From the NCBI GenBank assembly GCA_019243445.1, contig JAFAUH010000141.1, forward strand, positions 1-36,606: a DNA stretch of 36,606 nt, in the 5' to 3' direction. The stretch is from Streptomycetaceae bacterium (GTDB lineage: Bacteria > Actinomycetota > Actinomycetes > Streptomycetales > Streptomycetaceae). The position numbers were made by a program, and so were the translations under genes. Below, piece after piece: positions 1-9,785 of the stretch (positions are counted from its first letter, which is position 1; each line of letters starts with the position of its first letter). Under the pieces are notes generated by a model. That model searched no databases. It saw nothing but the letters and a program-made list of their open reading frames with translations, and had not been told where the DNA came from.

Positions 1-1
1 G

Positions 2-2038
<2,037 letters not shown>

Positions 2039-2046
2039 TGCGACCC

Positions 2047-2090
2047 GGTGCACGATAGGCGCCGCGGGCCCGCGGCGCCTATCGTGCACC
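2047..2090. terminator. Perfect 44-bp palindrome, bidirectional terminator
   Basis: Two 22-base arms are exact reverse complements with no spacer, centred between 2068 and 2069. The arm begins GGTGCACGATAGGC and the copy reads back to CGTGCACC. It starts 8 bases after the relA stop and lies about 110 bases past the end of the convergent DUF349 gene, so a two-way terminator is the natural reading. There is no T-run, as is usual in streptomycetes. The remainder of the gap (2091-2199) shows nothing I can name. Confidence 0.8.
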
Positions 2091-2199
2091 CCCTCCGTAG
2101 GCATTCCACAGCAACCATCGATTGAGGAACCCATACGGCGGGCAACCCTCTCCGCGAAAGCGGCGGCGATTCAGCCACAAATGAGCCACAAAGAGGGGC

Positions 2200-3429
2200 T
2201 CAGCCGCCGAACTCGTGGAGCCCCTTGAGCGCCTGGTCGAGGAGCGCCTGGCGGCCTTCGAGCTCCTTGGCGAGCTTGTCCGCCTTGGCATTGCTGCCCG
2301 CCGCACGAGCCGCCTCGACCTGCGACCGCAGCTTGTCGACGGCAGCTTGCAACTGGCCGGTGAGCCCTTCGGCACGCGCCCGCGCCTCCGGGTTGGTACG
2401 GCGCCACTCGGCCTCCTCGGCCTCCTGGATCGCCCGCTCGACCGTGTGCAGCCGGGCCTCGATCTTCGGTCTCGCATCCCGCGGGACGTGGCCGACGGAC
2501 TCCCAGCGCTCGTTGACCGATCGGAAAGCGGCCCGCGCAGCCTTCACATCGCTCACCGGTAGCAGCTTTTCCGCCTCAGCGACCAGCTCTTCCTTGCGCG
2601 TGAGGTTTTCCCGCTGCTCGGAGTCGCGCTCGGCGAACGCCTCGCCGCGTGCTGCGAAGAAGACGTCCTGTGCGCCGCGGAACCGTGTCCACAACTCCTC
2701 CTCGGCCTCCCGTTGGGCGCGTCCGGCCGCCTTCCACTCCGCCATCAACTCGCGGTACCGAGCCGCGGTCGGACCCCACTCGGTTGAACCCGACAGCTCC
2801 TCGGCCTCGGCGACCAGCTTCTCCTTCACCCGCCGTGCCTCTTCGCGCTGCGCGTCGAGTGAGGCGAAGTGCGCCTTGCGGCGCTTGGAGAAGACCGAAC
2901 GGGCGTGGCTGAAGCGGTGCCAGAGTTCGTCGTCGCTCTTTCGGTCCAGGCGCGGCAGGCTCTTCCAGGTGTCGACCAGCGTCCGCAGCTGGTCTCCGGC
3001 CGCCCGCCACTGCTCGCTGACGCTGAGCTCCTCAGCCTCGGCGACCAGCTCCTCCTTGGCATGGCGCGCCGCGTCCGTCGCCTTCGCCTTGGCGGCCTTG
3101 CGCTCCTCGCGGCGGGCCTGGACCTCGCCTGTGAGCGTGTCGAGCCGCTCGAGCAAGGCGTCCAGGTCGCCGACGGCATGAGCCTGCGCCACCGACATCC
3201 GCAGATGCTCGATGGCGGTCATTGCATCCTTCACCGACAGATCGGTCGTCCGCACCCGGCGTTCGAGGAGGCCGATCTCGATGACGAGTCCGTCGTACTT
3301 GCGCTTGTAATAGGCCAGCGCCTCCTCGGGGGAGCCCGCCTGCCACGAGCCGACGGCCCTCTCACCATCGGCCGTCCGCACGTACACGGTCCCCGCCTCG
3401 TCGACGCGTCCCCATGGGTCGCTGCTCAC
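2200..3429 (-). CDS. DUF349 repeat protein, coiled-coil
   Basis: A 409-residue cytoplasmic protein of the DUF349 family. It is dominated by charged helical repeats rich in A, E, K and R, with recurrent motifs such as KEELVAEAEEL followed by WRAAG or WGPTAARYREL, and with DELWHRF and EELWTRFRGAQ blocks; I count about four repeat units between residues 120 and 350. No enzyme motif or signal peptide is visible. The biochemical role of these proteins in actinobacteria is not established to my knowledge. The GTG at 3429 is chosen because it follows a strong GGAGGAG ribosome-binding site and gives the N-terminus MSSDPWGRVDE that I recall for Streptomyces homologues; longer in-frame extensions lack a site. 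It lies downstream of the cyclophilin gene on the same strand and faces relA. Confidence 0.88.
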   Translation of the reverse strand: MSSDPWGRVDEAGTVYVRTADGERAVGSWQAGSPEEALAYYKRKYDGLVIEIGLLERRVRTTDLSVKDAMTAIEHLRMSVAQAHAVGDLDALLERLDTLTGEVQARREERKAAKAKATDAARHAKEELVAEAEELSVSEQWRAAGDQLRTLVDTWKSLPRLDRKSDDELWHRFSHARSVFSKRRKAHFASLDAQREEARRVKEKLVAEAEELSGSTEWGPTAARYRELMAEWKAAGRAQREAEEELWTRFRGAQDVFFAARGEAFAERDSEQRENLTRKEELVAEAEKLLPVSDVKAARAAFRSVNERWESVGHVPRDARPKIEARLHTVERAIQEAEEAEWRRTNPEARARAEGLTGQLQAAVDKLRSQVEAARAAGSNAKADKLAKELEGRQALLDQALKGLHEFGG

Positions 3430-3445
3430 AGCGCCTCCTCCACGT

Positions 3446-3478
3446 GATGCCCCGTCCGCCGTACGGCGCCTGGGCATC
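3446..3478 (-). promoter_or_regulatory. Hairpin in leader of DUF349 gene
   Basis: Nested inverted repeats: outer arms GATGCCC (3446-3452) and GGGCATC (3472-3478) enclose the perfect palindrome CGCCGTACGGCG (3457-3468). It sits only a few bases upstream of the DUF349 ribosome-binding site (about 3434-3440, minus strand). It could terminate transcription arriving from the cyclophilin gene or modulate DUF349 translation. In the rest of the 3430-3634 gap only a TATAAG-like box is visible on the minus strand near 3570. Confidence 0.45.
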
Positions 3479-3634
3479 GTCCACAGTTTCATCCGGCCGG
3501 GCTGTGCCCTGCGAAAAGCGACCGGCAGATCCGACGGGCCGCTGATCGCTGCGGCAGCCATCGGCGCAGGCACTTATACAACGCCAACATAGGCGACCGC
3601 GCCCTGGCTGTCCGCATCCAGCACGATGAGAAGT

Positions 3635-4447
3635 TCAAGACCGGATCACGGTCGCCTTGTTGATCACCACGGTGGCGTTGGGCGCGCCGTCGCCCTGACC
3701 GGTGGATTCACCCGCAGCGGCGATCTTCTGCAGTACCTCGAGCCCCGCGGGGCCGACCCTGCCGAACGGTGTGTAATTGGGCGAAAGCGGACTGTCCTTG
3801 TAGACGAGGAAGAACTGGCTGCCACCGGTGGCGGGACCGCGGTTGGCCATCGCCACCGTGCCCGCCGGATATGTGACCATGTCTTGGGCGTTCTTTTTGC
3901 CGAAGGCGCCGAGGTTCTCATCGGGAAGCGTGTAGCCCGGCCCGCCCTGCCCGGTGCCTGTGGGGTCGCCGCATTGCAGGACGTAGATGCTCTGGGTGGT
4001 GAGCCGGTGGCACTTGGTGTGGTCGAAGAAGCCCTGGGTGGCCAGGAAGGCGAAGGAGTTCACGGTATGCGGTGCCGTGGCGGCGTCGAGCTTGAGGCTG
4101 ATGCCCCCACAGGTCGTCTGCAGATCCATCGTGTAATTCGCCTTGGTGTCGATGGCCATTGCTGGAGCCTGCTTCCACTGCTTGGTGCCGGGAAAGCCGG
4201 GCGCCGCCTTGGCGCAGGGGTTCGGGGCCGCCGAAGACGGCGTGGCGGCGGCCGCGCCGGCCGCCGACTTCGTACCGCCGACTCCCGCGGAGGCGTAGGC
4301 GGCCGACGCGGCCACGACGACGGTGACGACCGCGCCGGCCACGATGTTGCGCCGCTTGGCTTCGGTCCGCTGCTGTGTGCGGCGCTGCTGCTGGCGTGCG
4401 TACTTCTCCCGAGCGAGCTGCCTTCTGCGCTGTTCCTTCGACGCCAC
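3635..4447 (-). CDS. Membrane-anchored cyclophilin-type peptidyl-prolyl isomerase
   Basis: The product (270 residues) should catalyse cis-trans isomerisation of prolyl bonds outside the membrane. The N-terminus is a highly basic Q/R/K-rich cytoplasmic tail (residues 1-33), then a single hydrophobic segment (about 34-54), a small Ala/Ser-rich linker, and a cyclophilin fold from about residue 95 to the end. Recognisable cyclophilin elements are KCHRL (usual F-H-R region), GDPTGTGQGGPGY and GSQFFLV. No lipobox is seen, so it is probably a type II membrane protein. The GTG at 4447 follows a GGAGAGG site. It is the first gene of a minus-strand pair with the DUF349 gene and diverges from the metallo-hydrolase gene. 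Its client proteins cannot be told from sequence. Confidence 0.88.
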   Translation of the reverse strand: MASKEQRRRQLAREKYARQQQRRTQQRTEAKRRNIVAGAVVTVVVAASAAYASAGVGGTKSAAGAAAATPSSAAPNPCAKAAPGFPGTKQWKQAPAMAIDTKANYTMDLQTTCGGISLKLDAATAPHTVNSFAFLATQGFFDHTKCHRLTTQSIYVLQCGDPTGTGQGGPGYTLPDENLGAFGKKNAQDMVTYPAGTVAMANRGPATGGSQFFLVYKDSPLSPNYTPFGRVGPAGLEVLQKIAAAGESTGQGDGAPNATVVINKATVIRS

Positions 4448-4651
4448 TTCAGCCCTCTCCTGTCCTTCTTCGACTTAACGTTTCTGCAAGTCGGGATTCT
4501 CATTGCCTCGCCGGCGGCATATCGATCGCGGTCTGGCGACCGCGCCATTATGCGCCCGCGACATCGGGGCACTACTGGTTCGCAATTGCCGCTGTGCCGC
4601 CGGTAGGCTCTTGGACTGCCAAGACCGAAGCGGACGACCTGAAGGACGATC
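4448..4651. promoter_or_regulatory. Divergent intergenic region with a candidate -10 box
   Basis: This 204-base gap separates the minus-strand cyclophilin gene from the plus-strand metallo-hydrolase gene, so promoters in both directions are expected here. On the plus strand TAGGCT at 4604-4609 fits an actinobacterial -10 box, but no convincing -35 is found at the right spacing. A GAAGGA ribosome-binding site at 4641-4646 serves the GTG at 4652. Nothing else stands out. Confidence 0.35.
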
Positions 4652-5365
4652 GTGCTCATTGCCGGGTTCCCCGCCGGGGCCTGGGGGACCAACTGCTACC
4701 TGGTCGCCCCCGCCGCCGGTGAAGAGTGTGTGATCATCGACCCCGGGCACGAAGCTGCCCGCGGCGTCGAGGAGACCCTGGCCAAGCACCGGCTCAAACC
4801 GGTGGCGGTCCTCCTCACCCATGGCCACCTCGACCATGTGGCCTCTGTCGTCCCCGTGTGCGGGGCCCATGACGTGCCTGCCTGGATCCACCCCGAGGAC
4901 CGCTACATGATGAGCGATCCGGAAAAGGCGCTGGGCATGTCCATAGGGCAGCCCCTCCTGGGGCAGCTGACGATCGGTGAGCCGGACGACGTCAAGGAAC
5001 TGACCGACGGAGCCGGCCTGCAACTCGCGGGCCTGGAGCTGACCGTGGCACACGCGCCCGGCCATACCAAGGGGTCGGTGACCTTCAGGCTCCCCGAGAC
5101 CGGAGAAATCCCTTCCGTGCTCTTCTCGGGCGACCTGCTCTTTGCCGACTCCATCGGACGCACCGACCTGCCCGGCGGTTCCCACCCCGAGATCCTCGCC
5201 TCGCTGGCCCGGGTGTGCCTGCCGCTCGACGACTCGACCGTGGTGCTGTCCGGCCACGGCCCCCAGACCACCATCGGCCGCGAGCGTACCGCCAATCCGT
5301 TCCTTCGCGAGGTGGCGGCCGACGGCCTCGGAGCCAGCACGACGGCTCCGCGACGAGGAATGTGA
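4652..5365 (+). CDS. Metallo-beta-lactamase-fold hydrolase, glyoxalase II-like
   Basis: A 237-residue single-domain cytosolic hydrolase of the metallo-beta-lactamase superfamily. Zinc-ligand motifs are in the expected order: THGHLDH (about residues 55-61), HAPGHTKG (about 132-139), SGDLLF with its metal-bridging Asp (about 155-160), and LSGHGPQT near the C-terminus. The family includes hydroxyacylglutathione hydrolases; since actinomycetes lack glutathione, a mycothiol or other thioester substrate is possible, but this is inference. The GTG at 4652 follows GAAGGA with 5-base spacing. Its TGA overlaps the proposed hisS GTG, so the two are probably co-transcribed and translationally coupled, an arrangement I recall from Streptomyces. 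Confidence 0.88.
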   Translation: MLIAGFPAGAWGTNCYLVAPAAGEECVIIDPGHEAARGVEETLAKHRLKPVAVLLTHGHLDHVASVVPVCGAHDVPAWIHPEDRYMMSDPEKALGMSIGQPLLGQLTIGEPDDVKELTDGAGLQLAGLELTVAHAPGHTKGSVTFRLPETGEIPSVLFSGDLLFADSIGRTDLPGGSHPEILASLARVCLPLDDSTVVLSGHGPQTTIGRERTANPFLREVAADGLGASTTAPRRGM

Positions 5366-6642
5366 CGACTGCTGTCTTGAGTACCTTCTACGCCCCCAAG
5401 GGCACATACGACCTGATCCCGCCGGACTCCGAGGCATTCCTCGCGGTCCGCGAAGCCATGGCCGCGCCGCTGGAGCGCGCCGGATACGGCTATGTCGAGA
5501 CTCCTGGCTTTGAGCACGTCGAGTTGTTCTTCCGAGGTGTCGGCGAGTCGACCGACATTGTCACCAAGGAGATGTACACCCTCACCACCAAGGGCGGTGA
5601 CGAGCTCGCGCTGCGCCCTGAGGGAACTGCCTCCGTACTGCGTGCCGCGCTGCAGGCGAATCTGCACCGCGGTGCGCTGCCGGTGAAGCTCTGGTACTCC
5701 GGTTCGTACTACCGCTACGAACGCCCGCAGGCGGGCCGTTACCGCCACTTCTCGCAGGTGGGCGCCGAGGCGCTGGGAGCCGAGGACCCGGCCCTTGACG
5801 CCGAGTTGATCATCCTGGCCGCCGACGCCTACCGCTCGCTGGGCCTGCGCAACTTCCGACTGCTGCTCAACTCACTCGGCGACAAGGAGTGCCGCCCGGT
5901 CTACCGAGCCGCGCTCCAGGACTTCCTGCGCGCCCTCGACCTCGACGAGGACACCCGTCGACGAGTGGAGATCAATCCGCTGCGAGTCCTCGACGACAAG
6001 CGGGACGCCGTGCAGAAGCAGTTGACCGGCGCCCCGATGATGCGCGACCACCTGTGCGAGGGGTGCAAGGAGTACCACGAGCAGGTCCGGGCGCTGCTCA
6101 CCGCGGCAGGTGTGGAGTTCGAGGACGACCCCAAGCTGGTGCGCGGCCTCGACTACTACACCCGTACCACTTTCGAGTTCGTCCACGACGGGCTCGGCTC
6201 GCAGTCGGCGGTCGGCGGCGGCGGCCGATACGACGGCCTCTCCGAGATGATCGGCGGCCCCGCGCTGCCGTCGGTGGGCTGGGCGCTGGGCGTCGACCGC
6301 ACCGTGCTCGCGCTGCGGGCCGAGAACATCGAGCTCGACACAGCTTCCCGTGCTGCGGTGTTCGCGGTGCCGCTCGGCGACGAGGCACGCCGCGCCCTCT
6401 TCGGCCTCGTCACCGAACTGCGCCGCAGCGGCGTCGCGGCCGACTTCGCGTACGGCGGCAAGGGGTTGAAGAACGCGATGAAGTCGGCGAACCGGTCCGG
6501 CGCACGGTATGCCATGGTCGCGGGCGAGCGGGATCTCGCCGAGGGCGTCGTCCAGCTCAAGGATCTGGAGAGCGGCGAGCAGACCCCGCTGCCGCTCGAC
6601 GCGGTCGTCGCCGAGGTGCGCGAGCGCCTGGGCAGAGCCTGA
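5362..6642 (+). CDS. hisS: Histidyl-tRNA synthetase
   Basis: A class II aminoacyl-tRNA synthetase that charges tRNA-His. The 426-residue product has class II motif 1 near the N-terminus ([11 protein letters not shown]), motif 2 ([17 protein letters not shown]), the histidine-specific [13 protein letters not shown], motif 3 (GWALGVDR) and a C-terminal anticodon-binding domain with [14 protein letters not shown]. The start is uncertain. The GTG at 5362 overlaps the upstream TGA (GTGA), implying coupling, but its ribosome-binding site is too close. A TTG at 5377 would give the [14 protein letters not shown]-terminus usual in the family, but its spacing is long. The two choices differ by five residues. 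No T-box or other leader is visible. Confidence 0.95.
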   Translation: MTTAVLSTFYAPKGTYDLIPPDSEAFLAVREAMAAPLERAGYGYVETPGFEHVELFFRGVGESTDIVTKEMYTLTTKGGDELALRPEGTASVLRAALQANLHRGALPVKLWYSGSYYRYERPQAGRYRHFSQVGAEALGAEDPALDAELIILAADAYRSLGLRNFRLLLNSLGDKECRPVYRAALQDFLRALDLDEDTRRRVEINPLRVLDDKRDAVQKQLTGAPMMRDHLCEGCKEYHEQVRALLTAAGVEFEDDPKLVRGLDYYTRTTFEFVHDGLGSQSAVGGGGRYDGLSEMIGGPALPSVGWALGVDRTVLALRAENIELDTASRAAVFAVPLGDEARRALFGLVTELRRSGVAADFAYGGKGLKNAMKSANRSGARYAMVAGERDLAEGVVQLKDLESGEQTPLPLDAVVAEVRERLGRA

Positions 6643-6643
6643 C

Positions 6644-6673
6644 GACCTGCTGACCGGTGACCTGCTGACCGGG
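6644..6673 (+). repeat. Two tandem 15-bp units after hisS
   Basis: GACCTGCTGACCGGT at 6644-6658 is followed directly by a second copy (6659-6672, differing at its last base). It starts just after the hisS stop. It looks like a local slippage duplication with no evident function. A similar small tail duplication (CCTGTGAGGGAC twice) spans the end of the VKOR gene at about 7420-7443. Confidence 0.6.
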
Positions 6674-6714
6674 CTGGGGGCGGGATCACCTGGTGCACAA
6701 TGAACCCGGCAACA

Positions 6715-6750
6715 GGTGTATCCCGTACACACCCGTACACACGGTGTATC
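6715..6750 (+). promoter_or_regulatory. Cluster of GTGTA/TACAC dyads upstream of VKOR gene
   Basis: Within 36 bases there are two exact dyads: GTGTA-N5-TACAC (6716-6730) and TACAC-ACG-GTGTA (6736-6748). They are built from two tandem CCCGTACACA units and flanked by direct repeats of GGTGTATCC (6715-6723 and 6743-6751). The cluster ends about 28 bases before the ATG of the VKOR gene. The density and symmetry suggest an operator for a dimeric repressor; the factor is unknown and none is encoded next to it. Confidence 0.5.
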
Positions 6751-6778
6751 CGCAGACCTAGCGAATGGCGGAGAGGCG

Positions 6779-7426
6779 ATGACGACATCGGCGCTCAATG
6801 AGACCCGCGTGGATGACTCGAAGGAAAACCGGGAGATCGCCGGTGGCATCGGGGCCGGCCGGGCGCTGGGCGTGTTGCTGGTGGTGTGCGGGCTGCTCGG
6901 CCTGCTCGCGTCCTGGTACATCACCCTGGACGAGTTCCAGCTCTACAAGAACCCGAACTTCGTCCCGGCGTGCAGCATCAATCCGATCATCTCTTGCGGC
7001 AACATCATGAAGAGCGCCCAGGCGAAGGTCTTCGGATTCCCCAATCCGATGATGGGGCTGGTCGCCTACCCCGTACTGGTGTGCGTCGGTATGGGGGTGC
7101 TTTCCGGCGCCCGCTTCCGCCGTTGGTTCTGGCTCGGCCTGCAAGCGGGCACACTCTTCGGCGTCGGCTTCGTGACCTGGCTGCAGGACCAGTCGCTGTA
7201 CTCGATCGGTTCGCTGTGCCCGTGGTGCATGCTCGCCTGGGCCGTCACCATCGCCGCGTTCTGGTACACCCTGGTGCACAACATCAAGCATGGCGTCATC
7301 CCGGTCGCCGACAGGGCGCGGCGGGCCCTTGTCGAGTTCCACTGGGCAGTCCCCGTGCTCTGGTACGGCGTGTTGATCATGCTCATTCTCGTCCGCTGGT
7401 GGTCGTACTGGAGCACCCTCCTGTGA
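6779..7426 (+). CDS. Vitamin K epoxide reductase (VKOR) family membrane protein
   Basis: Bacterial VKOR homologues re-oxidise periplasmic thiol oxidoreductases such as DsbA using quinones, driving disulfide formation outside the membrane. The 215-residue product has about five hydrophobic segments. It carries a redox CPWC motif within GSLCPWCMLAW in the C-terminal half, and a separate loop cysteine pair in PACSINPIISCGN after the first membrane span, together the four-cysteine VKOR pattern. Residues 1-35 are a hydrophilic cytoplasmic tail. The ATG at 6779 follows GGAGAGG; an upstream in-frame ATG at 6716 lies inside the dyad cluster and has no site. It lies between hisS and rarA. No thioredoxin-like partner is fused or adjacent. 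Confidence 0.9.
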   Translation: MTTSALNETRVDDSKENREIAGGIGAGRALGVLLVVCGLLGLLASWYITLDEFQLYKNPNFVPACSINPIISCGNIMKSAQAKVFGFPNPMMGLVAYPVLVCVGMGVLSGARFRRWFWLGLQAGTLFGVGFVTWLQDQSLYSIGSLCPWCMLAWAVTIAAFWYTLVHNIKHGVIPVADRARRALVEFHWAVPVLWYGVLIMLILVRWWSYWSTLL

Positions 7427-7491
7427 GGGACCCTGTGAGGGACTTTTGACGACCGGCCCGGTTGTCACAGGCGTGCCATAGGCTTCATCGC

Positions 7492-8841
7492 GTGGAGCCC
7501 GACCTGTTCACTGCCGCTGCCGAGGAACTCCGGGAGAGGGAGCCAACAAGCAGTCCGCTCGCCGTGCGGATGCGCCCCCGCGTCCTCGACGAGGTCGCGG
7601 GCCAGCAGCACTTGCTCAAACCCGGCTCCCCGCTGCGCCGTCTGGTGGGCGAGGGCAACGGCGGCCCCGCCGGGCCCGCATCGGTGATCCTCTGGGGCCC
7701 GCCCGGCACCGGGAAGACGACTCTCGCCTACGTGGCAAGCCGGGCGACGCAACGCAGGTTCGTCGAGCTGTCGGCGATCACAGCGGGCGTCAAGGAAGTC
7801 CGCGCGGTCATCGAGAGCGCCAAGCGGGAATCCGGGGCCTACGGCCGCGAGACGCTGCTCTTCCTCGATGAGATCCACCGCTTCAGCAAGGCGCAGCAGG
7901 ATTCGCTGCTGCCCGCCGTCGAGAATCGCTGGGTCACCCTGATCGCCGCAACCACCGAGAATCCGTACTTCTCAGTCATCTCGCCGCTGCTGTCGCGCTC
8001 TTTGCTGCTCACCTTGGAGGCACTCACCCAGGACGATCTGCGCGGCCTGCTGCACCGGGCGCTCCAGGACGAACGGGGCCTGGCCGGTGCCGTCGCCCTG
8101 CCCGCGGAGACCGAGGCGCATCTGCTGCGGATCGCCGGCGGCGATGCGCGGCGGGCGCTGACCGCTCTGGAGGCCGGCGCCGGCGCCGCGATCGCCAAGG
8201 GAGAGTCCCAGATCAACCTGGAGACATTGGAGGAGGCGGTCGACCGGGCCGCGGTGAAGTACGACCGCGACGGCGATCAGCATTACGACGTGGCCAGCGC
8301 GCTGATCAAGTCGATCCGCGGCTCGGACGTCGATGCGGCCCTGCACTATCTGGCGCGCATGATCGAAGCAGGTGAGGATCCGCGATTCATCGCCCGGCGA
8401 CTGATGATCTCAGCGAGCGAGGACGTCGGCATGGCCGATCCGACGGCTTTGCAGACGGCTGTCGCCGCGGCCCAGGCGGTCGCACTCATCGGCTTCCCCG
8501 AAGCCCGTATAGCCCTCTCCCAGGCGACGATCGCGCTGGCGCTCGCCCCCAAGTCCAACGCCGCGTACCTGGCCATCGACGCTGCGCTCGCGGACGTCCG
8601 CAAGGGGCTCGCAGGGCCGGTGCCGACGCATCTGCGCGACAGCCATTACAAGGGCGCCGGCAAGCTCGGCCACGGCCAGGGATATCAGTACCCGCATGAT
8701 CTGCCCGGCGCGATCGCCGCCCAGCAGTACGCCCCGGAGGAGGTGCACGGCAAGCGCTACTACCAGCCCACCCGCTACGGCGCGGAGGCCCGCTACGCCG
8801 ACGTACTCGAGCGTGTCCGAGGTCGGCTCTCGGGCGAGTGA
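7492..8841 (+). CDS. rarA: Replication-associated recombination protein A (AAA+ ATPase)
   Basis: A MgsA/WRNIP1-family AAA+ clamp-loader-like ATPase that acts at stalled replication forks. The 449-residue product has Walker [10 protein letters not shown] (about residues 69-77), Walker [10 protein letters not shown] (about 122-130), a sensor-1 region [11 protein letters not shown] with the following arginine-rich segment, and the family-specific C-terminal half ([27 protein letters not shown] and [18 protein letters not shown]). The GTG at 7492 gives [12 protein letters not shown], the N-terminus I recall for Streptomyces. A TAGGCT box at 7479-7484 lies 7 bases before it and no ribosome-binding site is evident, so the transcript may be leaderless. 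No -35 of normal spacing is visible. Confidence 0.93.
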   Translation: MEPDLFTAAAEELREREPTSSPLAVRMRPRVLDEVAGQQHLLKPGSPLRRLVGEGNGGPAGPASVILWGPPGTGKTTLAYVASRATQRRFVELSAITAGVKEVRAVIESAKRESGAYGRETLLFLDEIHRFSKAQQDSLLPAVENRWVTLIAATTENPYFSVISPLLSRSLLLTLEALTQDDLRGLLHRALQDERGLAGAVALPAETEAHLLRIAGGDARRALTALEAGAGAAIAKGESQINLETLEEAVDRAAVKYDRDGDQHYDVASALIKSIRGSDVDAALHYLARMIEAGEDPRFIARRLMISASEDVGMADPTALQTAVAAAQAVALIGFPEARIALSQATIALALAPKSNAAYLAIDAALADVRKGLAGPVPTHLRDSHYKGAGKLGHGQGYQYPHDLPGAIAAQQYAPEEVHGKRYYQPTRYGAEARYADVLERVRGRLSGE

Positions 8842-9029
8842 CGTGCCCCTCCCGTAGCGCCAATACGGTACGAAGACCGATGTCCGGCGCGATAAGGTCG
8901 GTACCTGCCCGCCCGCATACGCCGGATCGTGCCCGGCGTGACCACCGGACCCCCATCTGATCCAGGTCCCGCCGTGCCATCCGGCCAGGGGTGGACGCCG
9001 ACCGACGTGAAGTGAAGGAGCGCGCAGCT
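8842..9029 (+). other. Gap between rarA and DUF948 gene; rpsD absent
   Basis: I find no gene in these 188 bases. In Streptomyces as I remember it, rpsD (ribosomal protein S4, about 200 codons) lies here; there is no room for it and no S4-like reading frame. A GATAAG box near 8890 may be a -10 element, and AAGGAG at 9015-9020 is the ribosome-binding site for the next gene. Confidence 0.6.
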
Positions 9030-9491
9030 GTGTCCGGTGGAGAGGTGGCCGGCCTGATCGTGGCCGTGTTCTGGGCGATCCTGGTGTCCTTCCTGGCTGT
9101 GGTGCTGGTCAGGCTCGCCCGGACGCTCAAGCAGACCACCGAACTCGTCGCGGGCGTGACCGAGCAGGCCGTACCGTTGCTGGGTGCGGCCACTGCGGCG
9201 GTGCGCTCCGCGAACATCCAGCTTGACCGGATGGACACCATCACCGCCGACGTACAGGAGGTCACCGCCAACGCCTCGGCGCTCTCCTCCACCGTCGCTG
9301 CCACCTTCGGTGGCCCGCTGGTCAAAGTCGCGGCCTTTGGCTACGGAGTGCGTCGGGCGATCGGCAAGCAGGCCGAGGAGGGCCTACCGGGCAAACGACG
9401 GACCGGCAGTGCGGCGCGCCGTACTGTCCTCCCCGGCAAGACGCTGCCGCCCACCCGCCGCAGCACCCGCAGCATCCGAGGGAAAGGCTGA
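9030..9491 (+). CDS. DUF948 membrane protein
   Basis: A 153-residue protein with one N-terminal membrane segment (about residues 5-27, VAGLIVAVFWAILVSFLAVV). This is followed by an amphipathic helical region with regular Leu/Ala/Val spacing (about 30-100, coiled-coil-like) and a basic Arg/Lys/Pro-rich tail. This is the DUF948 pattern; the function is unknown to me. The GTG at 9030 follows AAGGAG with 9-base spacing and yields MSGGEVAGLIVAVFW; the longer in-frame ATG at 8991 has no site. It precedes a second small membrane protein and alaS, probably in one transcript. Confidence 0.85.
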   Translation: MSGGEVAGLIVAVFWAILVSFLAVVLVRLARTLKQTTELVAGVTEQAVPLLGAATAAVRSANIQLDRMDTITADVQEVTANASALSSTVAATFGGPLVKVAAFGYGVRRAIGKQAEEGLPGKRRTGSAARRTVLPGKTLPPTRRSTRSIRGKG

Positions 9492-9497
9492 AACGAG

Positions 9498-9785
9498 ATG
9501 TTCCGCCGCCTGTTCTGGTTCGCCGCCGGTATCGCTGTCGGGGGCTGGGCGACTATGAAAGTGAGCCAGGCCGCGCGCCGCCTGACCCCGCAGAGCCTTG
9601 CCGCGACCGCCGCGGACCGTGCCGTCGAACTCGGCGGCAGAGCACGGCAGTTCGCGCATGACGTATGCGACGAAATGAACCGGCGCGAAGTCGAACTCAA
9701 GGACGCACTGGGCCTTGACCCCCAGCAAGCAGAATTCCCCGAGCAGTGCTCGGAGATCGTGTACGAGCAGAAAGAGGGCCACTGA
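9498..9785 (+). CDS. Small DUF6167-like membrane protein
   Basis: A 95-residue protein beginning [17 protein letters not shown], a single N-terminal hydrophobic segment (about 4-20). A basic amphipathic stretch ([15 protein letters not shown]) and a mostly helical soluble tail ending in acidic residues follow. It matches my memory of the DUF6167 proteins found next to DUF948 genes upstream of alaS in Streptomyces; the family assignment is from memory. It starts 6 bases after the DUF948 stop, and its TGA overlaps the alaS ATG (TGATG), indicating coupling. Function unknown. Confidence 0.8.
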   Translation: MFRRLFWFAAGIAVGGWATMKVSQAARRLTPQSLAATAADRAVELGGRARQFAHDVCDEMNRREVELKDALGLDPQQAEFPEQCSEIVYEQKEGH

